Positions 34,573-47,000 of a stretch of 64,000 nt of DNA are shown in pieces. Position 1 is the stretch's first letter. Every line of letters begins with the position of its first letter. Both the position numbers and the translations under genes were made by a program. The stretch spans positions 40,126,378 through 40,190,377 of the forward strand of contig NC_064839.1 of assembly GCF_024166365.1 (NCBI RefSeq), given 5' to 3'. The notes below the pieces were generated by a model, which was given only the letters and a program-made list of their open reading frames with translations, searched no databases and was not told where the DNA came from. The DNA is from Elephas maximus indicus (Eukaryota > Chordata > Mammalia > Proboscidea > Elephantidae).

Positions 34573-37429
34573 ACCACTCCAGTGAACACACACCCACACT
34601 CACACCCACACTAGTGTTTCCTTTTCTTCTGGGTCCTTCTATTCTTTGTTCATATGCATCAATAGCACGGGTATTGTACATAATCCTAAACAAAGTATAC
34701 ATACAATTTCAATTTTCATCTTTTTATTATATGAATATGTATTTTTTATGTCATAATTTACTCATTTAATTGTGGTATAATAGTGCATCAAGAGCATATA
34801 AATTACCTAAGGCCCCCACCCCTTCCCTATTAATTGGTGACAGTTCGGTGAACATCTGGATACCATCAAAAATCATCTTACTTGCCTCCTTCCAGTTTAC
34901 TTTTTGACTTTCCCCACTAGAAGACGAACTCTTGAGAAAGAACCCTCACAGTGCTCTCCTGGTCTCTCGTGGCCTTGGGCCTCCCTCCCAGCCACTGCTC
35001 CAGGCCAGCCACCCAGCCAATCATCAGAAGGTGACAGCCCTTCTCCAGGCTGGATCCAACTGACCCTTTGGGCCAGAAAGCAGCCTGAGACCCCAGTTGA
35101 GTGAGCATGGTACATTGAACTGCGTCGTGTACAGAATTTGCTGATCTCATAATGTTTGTTGTCTTCATCACTCAAATGTGAGTCTCGTGGTCAGGGACCT
35201 TGCCTGTTTTGTTCACCACTGGCTCCTGAGCACCTGCCCTCGAAGGGGTACAATGAGCAATTGAGTTAAGCAGTGAATGAGTCACTAGGTGAATTGATGA
35301 GTGGCAAATACCCATCTCTAAGGATCACGTCTTTGACCCTGTGGCATCATCATTCCTTCTGAACAAATGCATGCAAAGATTTATTCAGCTTGCGCTTGCT
35401 GTGGGTGTGGTGACGATAGGATGGCCCACTTTAGGACAACTACTTTCATCCTTACGATGCCTCCATGTACTGGAAGCAACAGGAGAATGGGAAGAGGAAT
35501 GCATGAATGCATAAGGAGTCACAAAATAATTTAGGGGTAATGGGAAGAGCTAGACCAAGTTTGCATTTGAACCACAAAGGTCTAATGACTATGATAAAAT
35601 GATGAAAAAATAAAATTGTATGAAAAAGTGATTGGACATAATATTTAGACGTAACACATTCCACACTTTAATTTGTTAACACACATTAACAGCAGATTTC
35701 TATGTGCAACGCACCCTGCCGACAGCTAGGAATTCAGGGGCGACTAAGTTAGACATACACACTACCCATCCTACCCTTACAGGACTTAAGTTCAAGGGAA
35801 GACACAAGTTCAACAAGTAGTCCCAAAAAGGGTGATGACTAGTGGTTAAGATTGTAGGCCCTGGAGCCAGATTGTCTAGGCTTGCAATTTCATAGCTGTG
35901 TTTGCAGGGCAAATTACTTAATCTCTTGGTGCCTGCTTCTTTGTCTGTAAAATCAGAATCATATTTGTTGTGAGGAACAAATTACACTATGTAGGCCTTT
36001 AGAAGGTTGCCTGACAGTGTTGACAAGGCAAGCACAGGGCATTCTGGGAGATTATGGCAGGGGAATGGGGCATACCTTTCTGAAGAAGTGATATTCACCA
36101 TTGAAACAGTAGGAAGAGTCAGAAGAAGGGGAAGGACTGGAAGAAGAGTTCAAAGTAGAGGTGTAACCACAGTGATAGGTCCAACCCAATTACAGGTTGA
36201 GGGCAACTTGGTGGAGGGGTAAGGTTCCCCCTCTAGGCCTTCTTTCCCTACACAGGGTATCCAAGTCTCCCACGCTCTGTTGTGGGGAGGAAGCTCCAAG
36301 AGATAAGGACTGTGGACCGAATGGCCATAGGTGATGCCTGGGGTTAGAAGGGGGGGAGCATCCTCTGAATTCCTTCCAATCTGCTTGCTCCCTAGCCCTT
36401 TGCAGCACTCGTGGACTCTCATTTTTAGTGGTCTTTTCTTTTTTCTCACATCCATCTTAGCTAGAATCCTGAAGATGAAAACTTCACCTCACTGAGTTCT
36501 TGATACTCCTGAATTTTTGTTTCTCCTTCAGAGGGGCTGGGGGGAGGAAATGAGAAAAGGGGGAGGGAAATAGGACCACCAAATTCTCTGAGACATAGAT
36601 AGCCCTGCCAAGTGGATTCCCACCTGGTCCCTAACTTCCCACAGGTGTTTGAAGCTGTTTTGGGAAAGCAGAGTATGGTAGCCTCCTAGCTCCACTGAGT
36701 CATTTTTGGAAGAGGCTGCAATCTGACTCAGGCAATGAAATAAGGAACATGTATTCTCAAGCAGAAGAAGTAGTCAGGTAATAGATACTGTGGGGAATTC
36801 CCAAGAACCTTGTATCTACGTGCAGGACCAAGAGAAACCTGAAGAGGGCCCGTGAGATCTCTAAAAGCCTGGATGGTACTGACAAAGGAGAGGGGGCCTC
36901 TCATCGTACATACTGTTGACCAGCCTCAACACTGATACCATCTGCTTTTTCCAAACCTTCCCTTTGGGTTTCTTCCCACAATTATTTTGCATAGTACATA
37001 CAATTTTTAAGAGCTACAAGTCTTTTTCAGAGTAAGAAAAAGGTATAAAAGCCTATCATTCCTTCCCCATGTCTCCGATGCATTCCGTGTTCTCAAATAC
37101 AGCCAATGAAATCCTGGTACTTGCTATGTGATGAGATTGATGCAATAATCTTCTAACTGGTTTCTCAGCTGCCAGCCTTTTCTACCTCCAATATATCCTA
37201 TACATCTGTGCTAGACCATTTTTCCCAAAACACCCTTTCATCAGTTCCTTTCTGTGACTAAATCCAAATACCATTCAAGCAATCAAATCCTCATATTTTA
37301 CCTAATGTGTCTAGGCTGCTCTTCTCACTACACCTCCTGCATTTATCCTGGTGAACTTGGTTTGAGCTTAATATTCCTTTCCCCCTGCCTAGGGCCCTCT
37401 ACTTGTCACTTTGAATCCCACTTTCCTGT
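34573..37429. other. Intergenic, DDX19A-DDX19B interval (part 1)
   Basis: Apparently unique sequence with a MIR at 35838-36020 and a possible L2-like stretch near 37120-37420. No host exon recognised on either strand. Confidence 0.5.
35838..36020 (+). repeat. MIR SINE
   Basis: Classic MIR words: TAGTGGTTAAGATTGTAGGC, TTGCAATTTCATAGCTGTG, AAATTACTTAATCTCTTGGT and TCTGTAAAATCAGAATCAT. Confidence 0.8.
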
Positions 37430-37815
37430 TGTTATGGATTGAATTATGTCCCCCCCAAAACGTGTTGTAAATCCTAACCTCTATGCCTGTGGTTATACCA
37501 TTAGGGAATGAGTTATATTAATGAGGCAGGATTAGTGTCTTGAGTTAATCTCTTGTGAGATATAAAGGAAATAAAACAAGCAAGCCAGGAAGCAGAGATG
37601 GGGGATAAGAGAGATGCCAAGCCACATGAAGATCATGCAGGAGCAGAAGCTCAAAAGAGGACCTTATTCCAGCACTAACAGAGACAGAAAGCCTTCCCCT
37701 AGAGTCAGCGCCCTGAATTTGGACATCTGGCCTCCTAAACAGAGAAAATAAATTTATCTGTTAAAGCCCTCCACTTGTGGTATTTCTGTTATAGCAGCAG
37801 TAGATAACTAAGACA
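37430..37815 (+). repeat. MLT1-like (ERVL-MaLR) LTR
   Basis: Begins TGTTATGGATTGAATTATGT with a C-run, has a central AG-rich block, and ends with AGAGAAAATAAATTTATCTG and TATTTCTGTTATAGCAGCAG, the pattern of MaLR LTRs. A solo LTR; no internal sequence is seen. Confidence 0.6.
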
Positions 37816-38173
37816 CCTGTCATAAGCAAAATCCACTCCCTCATGAAATTATCTCTAACCTCATAAACCTTTACCCTCTGAATCCCAATGAAACTTTGTA
37901 TGGGATAGCCTTTGTGTTAAATGACAAGAGAAGGAAGCAGCAAAAGGAGAAAACCTATTTCCAAGTCTTAATTATATTCCTTTCCTAGCACTAGAAAAAC
38001 AGAATGTAAATATTTTATATTTACTAGCACCTACCTTTCTTTTTCCTGTTAGCCAGCCAACACCCTCTGGTTTACCAGTGGTTAAAAGAAAAAAAGGAAT
38101 GTGAGGAGCCTTCTAGCAATTGAACAGAGCCCTGAGCCTATGGAGACATTCTGATTGCCTGAGTTGGAACAAT

Positions 38174-38346
38174 AAACCAAAAAAAATCCAAACCTGTTGC
38201 CACTGAGTCAATTCTGACTCATAGCAACCCTGTAGGGCAGAGCACAATTGCCCCATAGGGTTTCCAAGGAGTGGCTGGTGGATTCAAACTGCCGACCTTT
38301 TGGTTAGCAGCCACAGCTCTTAACCACTACACCACCAGGGCTCCAG
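38174..38346 (-). mobile_element. AfroSINE
   Basis: Reads on the + strand from CAAACCTGTTGCCACTGAGT through GCCGACCTTTTGGTTAGCAG to ACCACTACACCACCAGGGCT. Well preserved. Confidence 0.92.
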
Positions 38347-38916
38347 TTGCTCAAGGTGGAGCAACGTCAACCCTGAAAAAAATTATCAGGTGTTAACGAG
38401 CCTATGGAATCACATGAGTCTTCACTTATGACTACTATTATCAGCAACCAAAAACATGCTGTTGTTTCCTTATTAATGATGCCTTAGAAACATGAACATT
38501 TCATAACTAAGTTCAATTAGCATCAATAAAGAATAACCAATACTGATTAGTTCTGAGCATACAACCAATGAATGGCACTCAAAAAACCAATAAAATCCAT
38601 TGTTTATGGATAATGAACCAATCCAGAAGTTTCTGTTTAACCAGAATTTCTTTTTCCCAAGGCAGTTTCTCTGTTCTAGGTTACAGTTTATCATTCCATA
38701 CACAGGAACTTACTAAAACCAGTAAAGGAACAATTCCCTGGGAAGCTGAGCTTCCCAAGGGCTCAATACATTTTTATGTGATGTCTCTAGGCTGCACAAG
38801 GTCACAGAGGTGGACTGTGGACCACTGAGCCCTGAGAGACAGGCAATGGCAGGAATGAATGATGAAAAAATATGAACTGTAGTGACACTAGGGCAACATT
38901 CCAGAGCCATCCACAA

Positions 38917-39068
38917 CAGCGGGTCTCACCTTTTTGATACATACTCCTTTGGAAGCCGCTCCTCAGGAAAATGTATTTCAACTCAAAATACTGGATGTAC
39001 TTCATAGAGTCCATGAAACCCATCCATTGAATTCTTAGGGGTCCAAGATCCCACATTAAGAACTGTTG
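38917..39068. mobile_element. hAT-type nonautonomous DNA transposon (MER5-like)
   Basis: Imperfect terminal inverted repeats: CAGCGGGTCTCACC at the left and TTAAGAACTGTTG at the right, resembling the CAGTGGTTCTCAA ends of mammalian Charlie/MER elements. About 150 bp in size, without coding sequence. Confidence 0.5.
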
Positions 39069-40950
39069 ACCTACATTTCTACCACATAACCCATTTACTC
39101 CTACTCATAAAGAGTCTGTCTGAAGCACATCCTTTCCCATTTTCCCTCTTAGGTTTACGGCTACAACATAAGACAGGTTATACATGTTGTGGGAAGAAGC
39201 TGGGGTATGGTCAGCTGCAGCCTAGTGAGGAGTCTATACTTCTTTATTTATTGCCCTTGTTTTCAGTAATGTCAGGGTTAGTCCACAGGACTTCAGGGGA
39301 GCATAAAATTTCTTATGAGAGTCCCAAGATGGGTCAGAGCTGGCTAATAGAGAAGATCCTACTAGTCAAGTAGCCACTGGGTGAATGTGGTGGAATTGGT
39401 AGTCTGTGGGTCTGTCTGCAGTATCTGTAACGTTGGATTAAAAAAACCACCTGGAGCTGGCATTGGCCCCTTCCCTTCCAGGAGACAGATCTGGCCTAAA
39501 ACACTGAAAGGCTTACAAGGAAGGTCTAGGACTAGAATAGTTCTCAGCACAGAAAAAGTCCCTGTGTGGTCCTAGATAAAGTGGCCATTCTGTGTCAAAG
39601 TCAAAGAGCTGAAGAGGACTCTTCCTGGTGGGGTTTTCACATTGCTCTTGCAACTCTGTTTCATCTCGCCTATGCTGTCACTCTGTAGGTACCAATAGCT
39701 TTGGTGAGGTATGAGGATATGTCAATTACTATTATTTGCTTTATTCTGCACAAAGATGCTAAGTAAGGATGGAGCACAGGCCTTGGTATTTACTCTTGCC
39801 TTGACAGATGAATGGCTGTTGTCCGCTTCGTCCCTTAGTTTGTACCCGTTTGTTTTCCAAGCACTGTGACCACAGACATTCAGAATCCCTTCATAATTAA
39901 GATGCCAGACATCTGAAATTATTCCCCAGCTCTGAATGAGATCTGGAGACAGCCTTCTGCGATCTGGAGACAGCATGGATTTGTGACTACTGCTGAACAC
40001 TTTGGCAGCTGCCTTGAGGCTGACCAGTAGAGACTTGAGACCAGAATTTCCACTGAGGATCCAGACCTCAGATCACCTTTTCTTTGCTTGGGGATAGTAA
40101 AAGAACAGTGATGTTAGGGACGTAAAAAAGTTGCTGCAAGTGCCTGTGAGACCAGGTTTCGTGGCAAGCTAGGATCATCACTAATGCTCCGTGGTGACTT
40201 CTCCTTAAGACTTGCTCAGGTGCAAGCAAAGGACCCACCAATAATCTCACGTGTGCTGTTTGTATAGTACACCTGCTGACAAGACAGCAGGTTGTGGTCC
40301 TGAAACACACACATGCATACAACAAAAGTTCCAGGTTGGCATGTTGATCCAGGTTTATCAAAGCCCTTCTTGCTGTGAGCATCAGGAGAGAGGGGCCTGG
40401 CAACATTTCAGATGAGCTGTCTCACTCCAAGTCCACAGCAGTAGCTCACAGGCCTCCTCTGCTGCCTCACCCTACACTCCAAACACATGGCTGGGCTTAT
40501 ACACTGTCCTACTTGAGGCCTCGCTCTCCATGTCCCCTCTTCACCCCTATTCTGTTACTTCTACAAGGGCTGGAGGTTGGGCTATACACTCCTAGCCAGA
40601 AAACAGCCATGGGCTGCCACAAGGGATCCTAGGGCCTGTGATTAGCCACCGCAGCTAGATTCGCATAATGATGGGGAAACATTGGCAAAAAAAAAAAAAA
40701 GACGGAATTTCCAAAAGGTAAATTTCTGTGTATTCACGCCTAATCTTGGAAAGTTGTGTAAACAATTTTTTTCTACCTTCCCCCATCATTTGCACAATTT
40801 TTTGTCAAGTCCAAACGTAATTTAAAATGAGGTAGGTAGTTTTCTCTAATCGCGCCTTCATCTCTGTGGTGGCTGTGGGCCTGTGCCGTGAAAGCACTCA
40901 TCTCCCGAGCAGGCGAGCCCAAGGGTTGGCATCATTCCGGGTGGAGCTTC

Positions 40951-41012
40951 TCAGTTGGCGATTTTCTCAATCTCATCCAAATCATCTGTGTCCAATCTTT
41001 CTATCTTCTTAT
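40951..41012 (-). CDS. DDX19B: DDX19B exon 12 (terminal)
   Basis: 62 nt ending TGA at 40953-40951, [20 protein letters not shown]. It keeps the family's usual IAN end. Confidence 0.96.
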
Positions 41013-44000
41013 CTGGGAAAAAAGATGCAAAGAGAAATCAACACGTGGAGACATGGCTAAAGTCACCTGGGGCAGGGAGAGGACAGACACAGGTCTCTGC
41101 ATGCCTCCAGCTACAGCAATCCTTCATTTCACCCCACAGGCTTGCAGGGCACAAACAGGAGTCGGCAGGGTGCTGGTCGCTGCTACAGCAGCAGAGTCCC
41201 AGCCCCATCAGCCCGGCCAAGAAGGCACTGTCAGTCGAGCCCCGGGCCCTCCATGTGTGGTCTTTGAGAATGTTCGTATCTTAGGAAAGGAGGAGAATGT
41301 GGTCGGGGACAAAGGCCTCTCTTGGGGTCGTAGGAAAACCCCCCCTTTTCCCCACCCCCATGGCTGGCAAAGGGCACCTGGCAGAGGACACGCCAGGGAC
41401 TCACTAAAATGCTCCTGGATCCTGTTCAGGATGTTCATGCTGTGCTTGCTGTCTACCATGTTCACGGCCAGGCCCCTCTTGCCAAAGCGGCCAGTGCGCC
41501 CGATCCGGTGCAGGTAGGTCTCGTTGTCCGGGTTCCCATCCTTGTCCACAGGAAGGTCAAAGTTGATGACGACAGACACTTGTTCCACATCAATACCTGT
41601 ATGAAGCAGAGTTGGCGATAGAGTAAGACTAGCGACACAAGACAAAATCACTGTCGCCCAAAGTTAGGCTGAGATCCACCAACGTTGGGGGAGGGAAGAG
41701 TCTGGGGTGGGTCAGCTCTGGGACCTGGGGACACAGTAGCATAGAGGCATGTAGCACAACCCAGAGGAACAGGCCAGGACTTTGGCAAGTGCTAACAACA
41801 TTATGAAACCAGTAAGACAGCTTTGCTGATACAGGTATCTGGAGATGCAGCTAAAACCTCACCGGGTACCCCGAGAAGAGCAGGCTCCGTCCTCAGCCAG
41901 TCAGATGGCTCTACCTTTGCTCCCACCGAGCCAGGACTCCTGGCTCTTGTGAAAGTTCCTAACTGCTGAGGGAAATCCAAACAGTTTCTCCCAGAAAATA
42001 ATGTCACCACCAACCTGCTCCTCCCCACTGTCCCCCCAGACCATCTGAGTTTCCCATAAACAAGGATTTCTCTCTCTAAGGGGGCCTGGGAACCCAAGCC
42101 TGGCAGACCAGGACCTATTATTGCTCACCACGGGCACACACATTGGTGGTCACCAGAACCTTCTCTTTGCCTTCTCTGAAGCGCTCAATTACTGCAGCTC
42201 TCTGCTCCACCATCATTTCGCCACTCAGCAGAGCCACCTGGTGGCCTTCTTTTGAGAGCTCTGCTGCCAGCCAACTAGCTGTCTTGCGTGTCTGGAGTGA
42301 AAAGAATTATTTTAAATGAAGTTACCTGTGGGAAAAAAATGAAGACACCAAGAAAAAGTAGCCTGTTGCCATTAGAGTAATATGAAGGTTCTGCTGAACT
42401 AAGTCAGCAGGTTAGACTTAAACTTTCTCAAATAGAATTTTAGCCATATGATTTTTTTGGTTCAAATACCTGCTCTTAGTTTTTCATCTATGAAAACTTT
42501 GCTTTGAGCCAAAGATCTTCATTCCTGTATAGTATATATTCTTAACGTTTAAAATTAAATCACTGGATTGTTATTTGGGACTTCCTGTAAGTAATCTTCA
42601 AGAAGTAGGATCAATGAAGGTTCAGTTCTTCACAGTCTTTCCTTTATAACTCATTACAATCTGAGGAGAACATGCCCTCAGGTAGGTGGAGGTGAGTCAC
42701 CATTCCCTTTTTTGCCACAGGGTAGGAACTGGCCCACCTCAGTACTAAGGTGGCTCTCTGGTGGTGGGGGCGGGGAGACACAGGGCAACACCCTGTGGTG
42801 TTGCTCTTCCCCTGCAGGCAGGCAGGTGGTGCTGTTGCCGCCGCCGCTGCTGCTGCTGCTGCTGCTGCTGCTATTACTCACATGGCAGAAGATCATGGCT
42901 TGAGCAATGGTGATGGCCCCGTAGAGGTTGCACAAGGCCTGGAACTTCTCATCTCTGTTATTGCATAGGACGTAATACTGCTTGATGGTGTCCAATGTCT
43001 CCTCCTCACGCTTCAATTTGATAATATTTGGGTCTGGGACCACTTTCTGGGCAAACTTCCACACAGAATCTTCAAAGGTGGCAGAAAAAAGCAGCATCTG
43101 ACAGTTCCTGGGCAGCATCCTGCAAGGGAAGGCCCAGGTATTTTGCATGACCCCAAGTTTTTCACCGGTAGAAACAGAAGAATGGCCTCCCCAGGCCAGG
43201 ATGGCCCCAGGAAGAGTTAAGGGGAAACGAAGCACCACAGAGGGGAGGCAGAAGACATGGGGTAGGACAGGTGGTAGTAGATTTCCTAAAGATCCTTTCT
43301 CAACCCAGGCTTGGGAGTATGGTGTTCGGTGCTGACATGGAAATGGCCAATGAAACAAATGCTTCTGAAAGTACTAAAGAACTTGACGTGAGCAAGAAGA
43401 ATTTGAATTAAAGGGAAAAGGTGCTGCTCAAGCAGTTCCTACCTTTGGATGCGGATGCTCTGATCTTGGTGGCCCTGAGTAGCTATCATCACATCGGCCT
43501 CATCTAGAACAAACACCTTGATCTTCTTGGGGTCAATGAACTTGAGCTTGGAACACCAGTCCAGGACAGTCCCAGGGGTGCCAATGACAATCTGCTCACT
43601 GATCTTCTGACCTCTTTCCACTACGGAGACAAGATGTTTTCTGTAGTGTTTCCATAGGAAAGCCAGCTCTCCTTTTTGAGAAATTCTAAAGCCATGATGT
43701 TATTTTAATACAACTTTTTGCTGCTTGGAATAATATTTTAAGGAAAGGTTAGGATGTCACTATAATAGTCAACAGACATAAAAACAGACAAAAATGCTCA
43801 AAAGATATATAGAAAATGAGAAGAACTTCTTCTATGTCATGCTTCTTCAGTATAATCAGCCGATTCTCTTTTAAAACATCTGGTATCTTTATTTCTCCCT
43901 GTCAACACCATTCTGCCTAGACCAGGATTGTATTTCCTCATGAGTAGATTTTTCAAAGTTCTGATTTCTTCAATGTACTCTATTCCCTCAAGCTATCTCT

Positions 44001-47000
44001 TTCAACCAAGTCAGTTACCTTTAAGTTCCCCCGCAAAGTCAGTAAGTAGGACTTATCATTATGGATAGCTTTATCTACTGAAGAAAACACAAAATGCCTT
44101 TCTTTGAATATGTGCTTCCCCAGACTAAGCCTGGCAGACGATGGCACATTCTCAGACCCTGTGCAGTTCAGAATTGAAAAGAATCTGAGAATGGATACAC
44201 TATCATTTGGCTCATTGTTTTCAATTAGTTGGTACTTACTGATTAAATTTTTACCCCTTTAAGATTTATAACCTTGATTAGATACAAGCTCCCTCTAGTT
44301 ACAGCCAGAAATTTTGCCCAGATGTGAAGGCTGAGTCAATTCAAAGCTAACAAGTATGCTGCTTCTGACTTCAGTTAAACAAATGAATTTCTCTGCCCCT
44401 CCCCCAACACCATCAGAATTCTGTCCTTCTAACTCAAATCCAAATGGCGAAGTTTTAAATGTCTCATGATTACCTTTCAACAAGTTTTATCTTATTTACT
44501 TTTTTTCTTTAGAACTGACTTCAAGCTTGTATTAGGACACTGTATGTACAGTTGATTTCTAGGGGTCATAAAGTCATAACTTTCTTTTAAAGATCCATAA
44601 GATTCAAACAAACTCCCAGCAATACTTGATAAATTACTTAAATGTTGTTAGTTTGTTGTCAAACAAACAAAAGTAGACAGGATGAATAAAGAAAAAGGAA
44701 AAAAATTAACCTCCCAAAGTTAACAACCACGAACATGTGAGGTTTCTGTTCTTCTAATGACATTAAAAAGAGGTTTAACAAACACATCCAGAACGTGCAA
44801 CATTTTATAAGCAACTGGCTTAGTCTGTTCAAAAAGTGAGATTTAATAGGGAGGAAAGAAGGTGGGGTGACCATTCAAATGAAAAGAAACTTAAGAGACA
44901 CAGTAACTAAATGCAATGCATGAACACTGATTAGATCTTGGAGCAAAACAAAACAGCTATAAAAAAAACCATCTTTGGGGTGACTGCAGGAAAATGCAAA
45001 TGGACTGGTATTAGATATTAGGGAATATGCTTATTTTTTGGTTGTGATAATGGTATTGGGGGTATGCTAAAGAATGTCCATATTAAGAGATACATGCTGA
45101 AGTATTTAGGGATAAAGGGCCTCTATGTCTATCTACCATTTACTTTCAAATGGTTCAACAAAAACAACAAAGTATACAGATAAAGCAAATACAGCAAAAT
45201 GTTAAGTTTTTGAATCTAGGTGGAGAGTACATGTATTTGTTGTACTATTTCAAGTATGTATAGGTATAAAATTTTTCAAAATAAAAAGTAAGTAGATTAA
45301 TGATTAAGATTACATACTTATACTCACATTTATTGCCTCGAACAGCATAAGCTAGCTTGAGTTCAGGGTAAAATTTGCCCATCTGTTCAATCACTTTTCC
45401 CGTTTGAAGTGCAAGCTCATATGTCGGAGAGAGGCACAAACACTGGCAGGGAAAGAGTGCAGAGAGAGAACTCAAGACAATAGCCTTCAGCTGAGGCTAA
45501 ACAAAGACTATGTGAATTAAAGTGCACAGTCCTAAGCTGGAATTCATAGGATTGTGACTCTTAGGGGTCAGAAATCTGGCTCGTCAAAACCCTTGGAAAC
45601 AGCTATGAGCCATTAGAGTACAAAAACCCACATGTGATCAAAGATCCAAAATTCCAGTTGGGAGATTAGTTTCCTTTTCACCTACTCAAAAAGTTCTCGT
45701 AACTTTCTAGTGGATGACATTTGTGGATGAAGGAGATATTCCTGCAAGTAAAGGAGCCAAGCCTGTCAGCAGTATCCCAAAATTGGCAAACTATGGAAAG
45801 AGGAACAGGATTGTTGTTACTGGAAGGTCAAGCATATTGCTTGTGCCTGACTTGAGGGGTTCTGGTTTATGTGAAACATAATACATAGCTTAGTTTTTAA
45901 CCCATCAAATGGAATTCCCCTTCTAGCTACAGGTTAGTAAACCAAAAAACCAAACCCATTGTGGTCTAATCAATTCCAACTCATAGCAACCCTACAGGAC
46001 AGAGAACTGTCCCACAGAATTTCCAAGGAGCGCCTAACTGGATTTGAACTGCCAATCTTCTGGTTAGCAGCCATAGCACTTACCACCACGCCACCAGGGT
46101 TTCCACAGGTTAGTAGAAAAACCAAATTCATTAAGTCCTTACCTGGGGATGTCTGTTTGTGGGTTCTACTTGGCTGAGCATGGCCAACACAAAGGCAGCT
46201 GTTTTACCAGTACCCGACTGAGACTGGGCAATCAAGTTCTGTGGGCTGGACAAGAAAGCAAACTGTTTAGGAGCTTAAATCTCAAATATCCTTTTGGCTA
46301 ATAAAAATGAAGAATAAAGCTTAACCAAAAGATGAGCATTCAAAATTCATTTAAAGAGACCTTGGATTCTGGAGCAGAGTTACATATGCTGGCTTCACAA
46401 GTACAGAGTACTACAGAGATTTTTATGGTGGGATGTGAAGCATGCCATATCATTTCTCTATTCTCGACACTTCAAAGTGATCCTTCCAATTGGTCCCCAT
46501 TCACTCAGAATAAAAGTTAAAGTCCTTACAATGGCCTACAAGGTCCAACCTGATCTGGCTCTCTTCCCTGCTCCGGTCTACTACTCTCCCCCTTACTCCT
46601 CCACTCTGCCACAATGCCCCAGTGCTGCTCCTAAAACATGTTAGATGTGCTCCCGCCTTAGGTTCTGCACTGGCTCTGCCCTCCGCCTGGAACAATCGTT
46701 CCCAGATAAGTCCGTGACTAACTCCCTCCTCTCTCAAGTCTTTACTCAGATCACCTACTTGATGAGCCCCTACCCTAACCACTTGATTTAAAATCACAAT
46801 CACATCGTGGGGATGGCAACCAATGTCACAAAACAATGTGTATATTAATTGTTTAATGAAAACTAATTTGCTCAGTAAACTTTCACCCAATCCACAATAA
46901 AAAAAAAGATTGCATTTAAAAATGAAACTTAAAATTATGAAAATATTGCAACTATTTTAGAATAAAAAAAAAAAACAATTGGCTGTGTGCAGCCTACTTT

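Larger units (their letters stand above)
37816..40790. other. Intergenic, DDX19A-DDX19B interval (part 2) and DDX19B 3' flank
   Basis: Contains an AfroSINE (38174-38346) and a hAT-like element (38917-39068); otherwise unique-looking. Minus-strand AATAAA hexamers lie at 39745-39740 and 39252-39243, about 1.2 and 1.7 kb beyond the DDX19B stop, and could serve as polyadenylation signals; this is not demonstrated. Confidence 0.45.
41013..42881 (-). other. DDX19B introns 9-11
   Basis: Introns 10 and 11 mirror those of DDX19A (532 nt in both genes; 392 versus 405 nt). Intron 9 (42292-42881) is unrelated to that of DDX19A, except for the stretch next to exon 9, which carries the expanded triplet tract. 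Confidence 0.85.
43621..46142 (-). other. DDX19B introns 6 and 7
   Basis: Intron 7 (43621-45327) is AT-rich with an old repeat 3' end at about 44930-45295. Intron 6 (45443-46142) holds an AfroSINE at 45939-46105. No other feature recognised. Confidence 0.5.

Noticed and set aside
40888-41517. 209-codon plus-strand open frame over DDX19B exons 11-12
   Set aside because: It runs antisense through exon and intron sequence. A similar frame exists at 15104-15520 only because the two loci were homogenised.
42678-43358. 226-codon minus-strand open frame in DDX19B
   Set aside because: It is exon 9 read through into both flanking introns, including the triplet repeat; the splice sites show the real exon is 42882-43119.
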